From the NCBI GenBank assembly GCA_047619485.1, contig JBLHKE010000407.1, positions 1 through 7,088 of the forward strand: a DNA stretch of 7,088 nucleotides, given 5' to 3'. The notes beneath the pieces are model-generated. The model made no database searches and had not been told where the DNA came from. It was given only the letters and a program-made list of their open reading frames with translations. Shown piece by piece: positions 5,062 to 7,088 of the stretch. The position numbers were made by a program, and so were the translations under genes. Source of the stretch: JBLHKE01 sp047619485 (GTDB taxonomy: Bacteria > Verrucomicrobiota > Verrucomicrobiia > Verrucomicrobiales > DEV007). Every line of letters starts with the position of its first letter. The first letter of the stretch is position 1.

Positions 5062-7088
5062 CTACATCTTGCCGCGTTTTTTCGCTCGATCGTAGCGGCT
5101 GCGGCGTTGTTTGCTGGCGATCTCTGCCTCGGTATCCTCCTCGACTTCGGGCGTTGCTTTTGCGACGGGATTCACTTGCGCAGTTGCGACCGGTGTCGTG
5201 ATCGGCGAGCGCTTCTGCTTGGGGGAACGCTTCAGATTCGGCATCGGAATCTGGGGAAGTTTGCGCCCGGTCCGGCTCAGCAGGGCTTCGATGAGAATGA
5301 TCGACAGCGCGGTGATCAACAGCAGATGTGACAGCGGTTTCCAGACCTCAGCGATCGGCGGTAGCCAGGCTTCTGAGAGATCGGCTAGCTCGCGGCCACC
5401 AGTCGCTTTGACCAGCGAACGCAGGGCGGTCGGTGCGGTGATGTCTTCGCTCCACTCCGGTGAGTCCCCGGCGGTGATGGGGCCGAACGGGATGACCATT
5501 TCGCCGATCGTCACCGCCCCACTGGCCAGAGAGCCTGGCGGCAGTGGGATCTCGGCTTCGAGCCGACCTGGCGAAAGACGCCGCCATGCGATCTGCGTCG
5601 CCGCCACTGCGCGCTCGTCCGTGCGGGCTGACAGTTTCGGCGGGTTCGTCGCGAACTTCTGCTGCCAGGCGGCGGCATCATCATAGGCGAGTGCTAATTT
5701 GAGGGTGTTGCCCTCTAGCTTTGGCCGCAGTGCGATGCCTGCTGGTAGAGCGGGGCCGCTGATCCAACGCACCAAGCTCTGCACCAGATCACCAGACTGT
5801 TTCCAAGCACGAACTTCGTTGGAATGTTGCCCGCCGAAGGGAAACGTCGCCACAGCAGCCCGACCGAGCCCCTTGCGGTGCCAGGCGACCAAGGGGGCGG
5901 CGTATTCATCCGAGGTGATCACCGCAGACGCGGCACCTTTGCGCAAGTAGGTGATGTTCGCCGCGCCCACCTTGGCCGGCCACTCCATCGGCGTAGGCGA
6001 GATCTCCGGCCACTGGCCGGTGGCGCGCATCTCTACAGGTTCGTCGAGAAACAGCGAGCGCGTCACACTCGCGATCTCTTGGCTGAAGATGGATGGCAGG
6101 TCGACGGCGCGGTTGGTGAAGAACAGGCGACCACCGCCGCGGTTGGCGATGTCACGTAGGAGGCCGGCGTCGGGATCCATGTTCGAACCTAGGCCGATGA
6201 CGCTGATGTGGGCACCTGCGGCGACAATTTCATCGATCAGCATCTTGTAGGCACCCGGCTCCTCTGAGTCGGCGGCGTCGGCGAACAGAATTAGATGTTT
6301 GTTAGGAACTGGTGCGTTCTTGATGGCGTCCCACTGTGCCCGCAACGCTTCGTAGATATAGATGCCGCCGCCCATGCTCTCGACACGCCGCGCGAGGCTC
6401 GCGAGCTTGTCACGATTCTTCTGAACTTTCGTCAGGGGGGCGATGACGTGTGCCGTCGTGTCGACCGCGTGGAGGCTGACGAGATCGAACCTGCCAAGTA
6501 ATTGGATCGCCCGCGCACAACCCTCTCCCGCCAGCTGGATTTTCTGGACAGCTCCGCCACCTGGGCCGGGCACGGTCGCCGACATGCTGCCAGAGCGATC
6601 TAGGGCGATGCTAAGTGCGAGCTGTAATTTACGGTGCTCCTCTTTCAATTCCATCGACACGGGCAAGACCGCGTCGAGTGGTGAATCGAACCAACCGCCG
6701 GAACCAAAGCTGTTTTTGCCGCCGAGCATCAGCAGCCCGCCGCCCTGTTCGTCGACGAGACGTGCGGCAGCCACGGCGAAATCACGACTCAGCGTGTCGG
6801 CACGGCGGTTGTTAAAAATGATGGCTCGAGCACCAGAGAGAATCGCTGGATCGGGATCTTGATCCGGCGTGATCAGACTGACCTCGAATCCCTGTTCGCG
6901 GATCACATCGGCCAGATAATCATCTGTGTAACCGGACGCCAATACCACACGCGGGCCTCCTTGAACCGAGGTGACCGCCTCGCGGCGGTTGTTGCCAGGG
7001 CGCAGATCATCTTGGGAAACGATGGTTGCCGTGTAGCGGTGCCCTCCGCCAGATTGCAGCCGATCGGTAAAATCGAGGCGAGCTTTGC
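5062..7088 (-). CDS. VWA-domain membrane protein with a glutamine-amidotransferase-like domain; N-terminus outside the window
   Basis: The minus-strand frame is open from the right edge to a TAG at 5064-5062 and gives 674 visible residues (residue 1 at 7086-7084). A GTG at 6948 is not the real start: the 46 codons before it are open and read as normal protein, for example RYTATIVSQDD. Residues 46-145 look like a class-I-amidotransferase-like domain, ending in LLMLGGKNSFGSGGWF and LPVSM, without an obvious catalytic Cys. A VWA domain spans about 155-340, with a MIDAS motif D163-R-S165-G-S167. GGGI (239-242) stands where Thr is usual, and FADAAD (268-273) stands for the third loop. A Ser/Gly/Pro-containing beta-rich region follows. 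One membrane helix lies at about 584-603, then a disordered tail with basic, acidic and basic blocks ending KKRGKM. Such proteins, often with a BatA-type N-terminal membrane domain, occur widely in PVC bacteria; exact function is unknown. Confidence 0.9.
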   Translation of the reverse strand, partial: KARLDFTDRLQSGGGHRYTATIVSQDDLRPGNNRREAVTSVQGGPRVVLASGYTDDYLADVIREQGFEVSLITPDQDPDPAILSGARAIIFNNRRADTLSRDFAVAAARLVDEQGGGLLMLGGKNSFGSGGWFDSPLDAVLPVSMELKEEHRKLQLALSIALDRSGSMSATVPGPGGGAVQKIQLAGEGCARAIQLLGRFDLVSLHAVDTTAHVIAPLTKVQKNRDKLASLARRVESMGGGIYIYEALRAQWDAIKNAPVPNKHLILFADAADSEEPGAYKMLIDEIVAAGAHISVIGLGSNMDPDAGLLRDIANRGGGRLFFTNRAVDLPSIFSQEIASVTRSLFLDEPVEMRATGQWPEISPTPMEWPAKVGAANITYLRKGAASAVITSDEYAAPLVAWHRKGLGRAAVATFPFGGQHSNEVRAWKQSGDLVQSLVRWISGPALPAGIALRPKLEGNTLKLALAYDDAAAWQQKFATNPPKLSARTDERAVAATQIAWRRLSPGRLEAEIPLPPGSLASGAVTIGEMVIPFGPITAGDSPEWSEDITAPTALRSLVKATGGRELADLSEAWLPPIAEVWKPLSHLLLITALSIILIEALLSRTGRKLPQIPMPNLKRSPKQKRSPITTPVATAQVNPVAKATPEVEEDTEAEIASKQRRSRYDRAKKRGKM

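Noticed and set aside
5111..5686. Plus-strand 191-residue frame opposite the VWA gene
   Set aside because: It is complementary to a well-supported membrane protein and rich in Ser/Arg/Ala with no domain; judged a shadow.
6946..6948. GTG as the start of the VWA-protein gene
   Set aside because: The frame stays open for 46 further codons to the window edge with protein-like sequence, so the true start is outside.

Overview
The window looks like an ordinary chromosomal stretch from a member of the Verrucomicrobiota or a close PVC-group relative. The main evidence is the gene at 1969-2391. Its product matches the remembered pattern of the Minf_1886 family, which is largely restricted to Verrucomicrobia and Planctomycetes. 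The moderately high GC content, the large VWA/amidotransferase-like membrane protein and the ACCACGAAT-type intergenic dyad fit that origin but do not prove it. No mobile element, CRISPR array, tRNA or rRNA is visible.

Layout. Bases 1-254 hold the C-terminal end of a gene that begins upstream. This tail is low-complexity and built from two tandem repeats, and its stop codon lies inside a probable intrinsic terminator (234-281). Four plus-strand genes follow with almost no spacing (343-4918): a secreted protein that resembles a peptidase-MA-like gluzincin without its HExxH motif; a 52-residue single-span membrane protein; a Minf_1886-family protein; and an 847-residue M16 metallopeptidase with one intact zinc site and one dead half. 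Gaps and overlaps are 11 nt, a 26-nt overlap and a 17-nt overlap, so a single operon is likely. A 143-nt convergent intergenic region (4919-5061) holds a two-tier inverted repeat. The minus strand from 5062 to the right edge encodes most of a VWA-domain membrane protein whose N-terminus lies outside the window.

How the genes may work together. In the operon, one active zinc peptidase travels with a probable pseudo-peptidase, a tiny membrane protein and a PVC-restricted protein of unknown role. This suggests a processing or quality-control module near the cell envelope, but that is inference from gene order only. The M16 protein shows no signal peptide and the putative pseudo-peptidase does, so they may not share a compartment. 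The VWA gene is on the opposite strand and is probably a separate unit. There is no clear signature of a defence or otherwise dramatic new system; the four-gene operon is the best lead.
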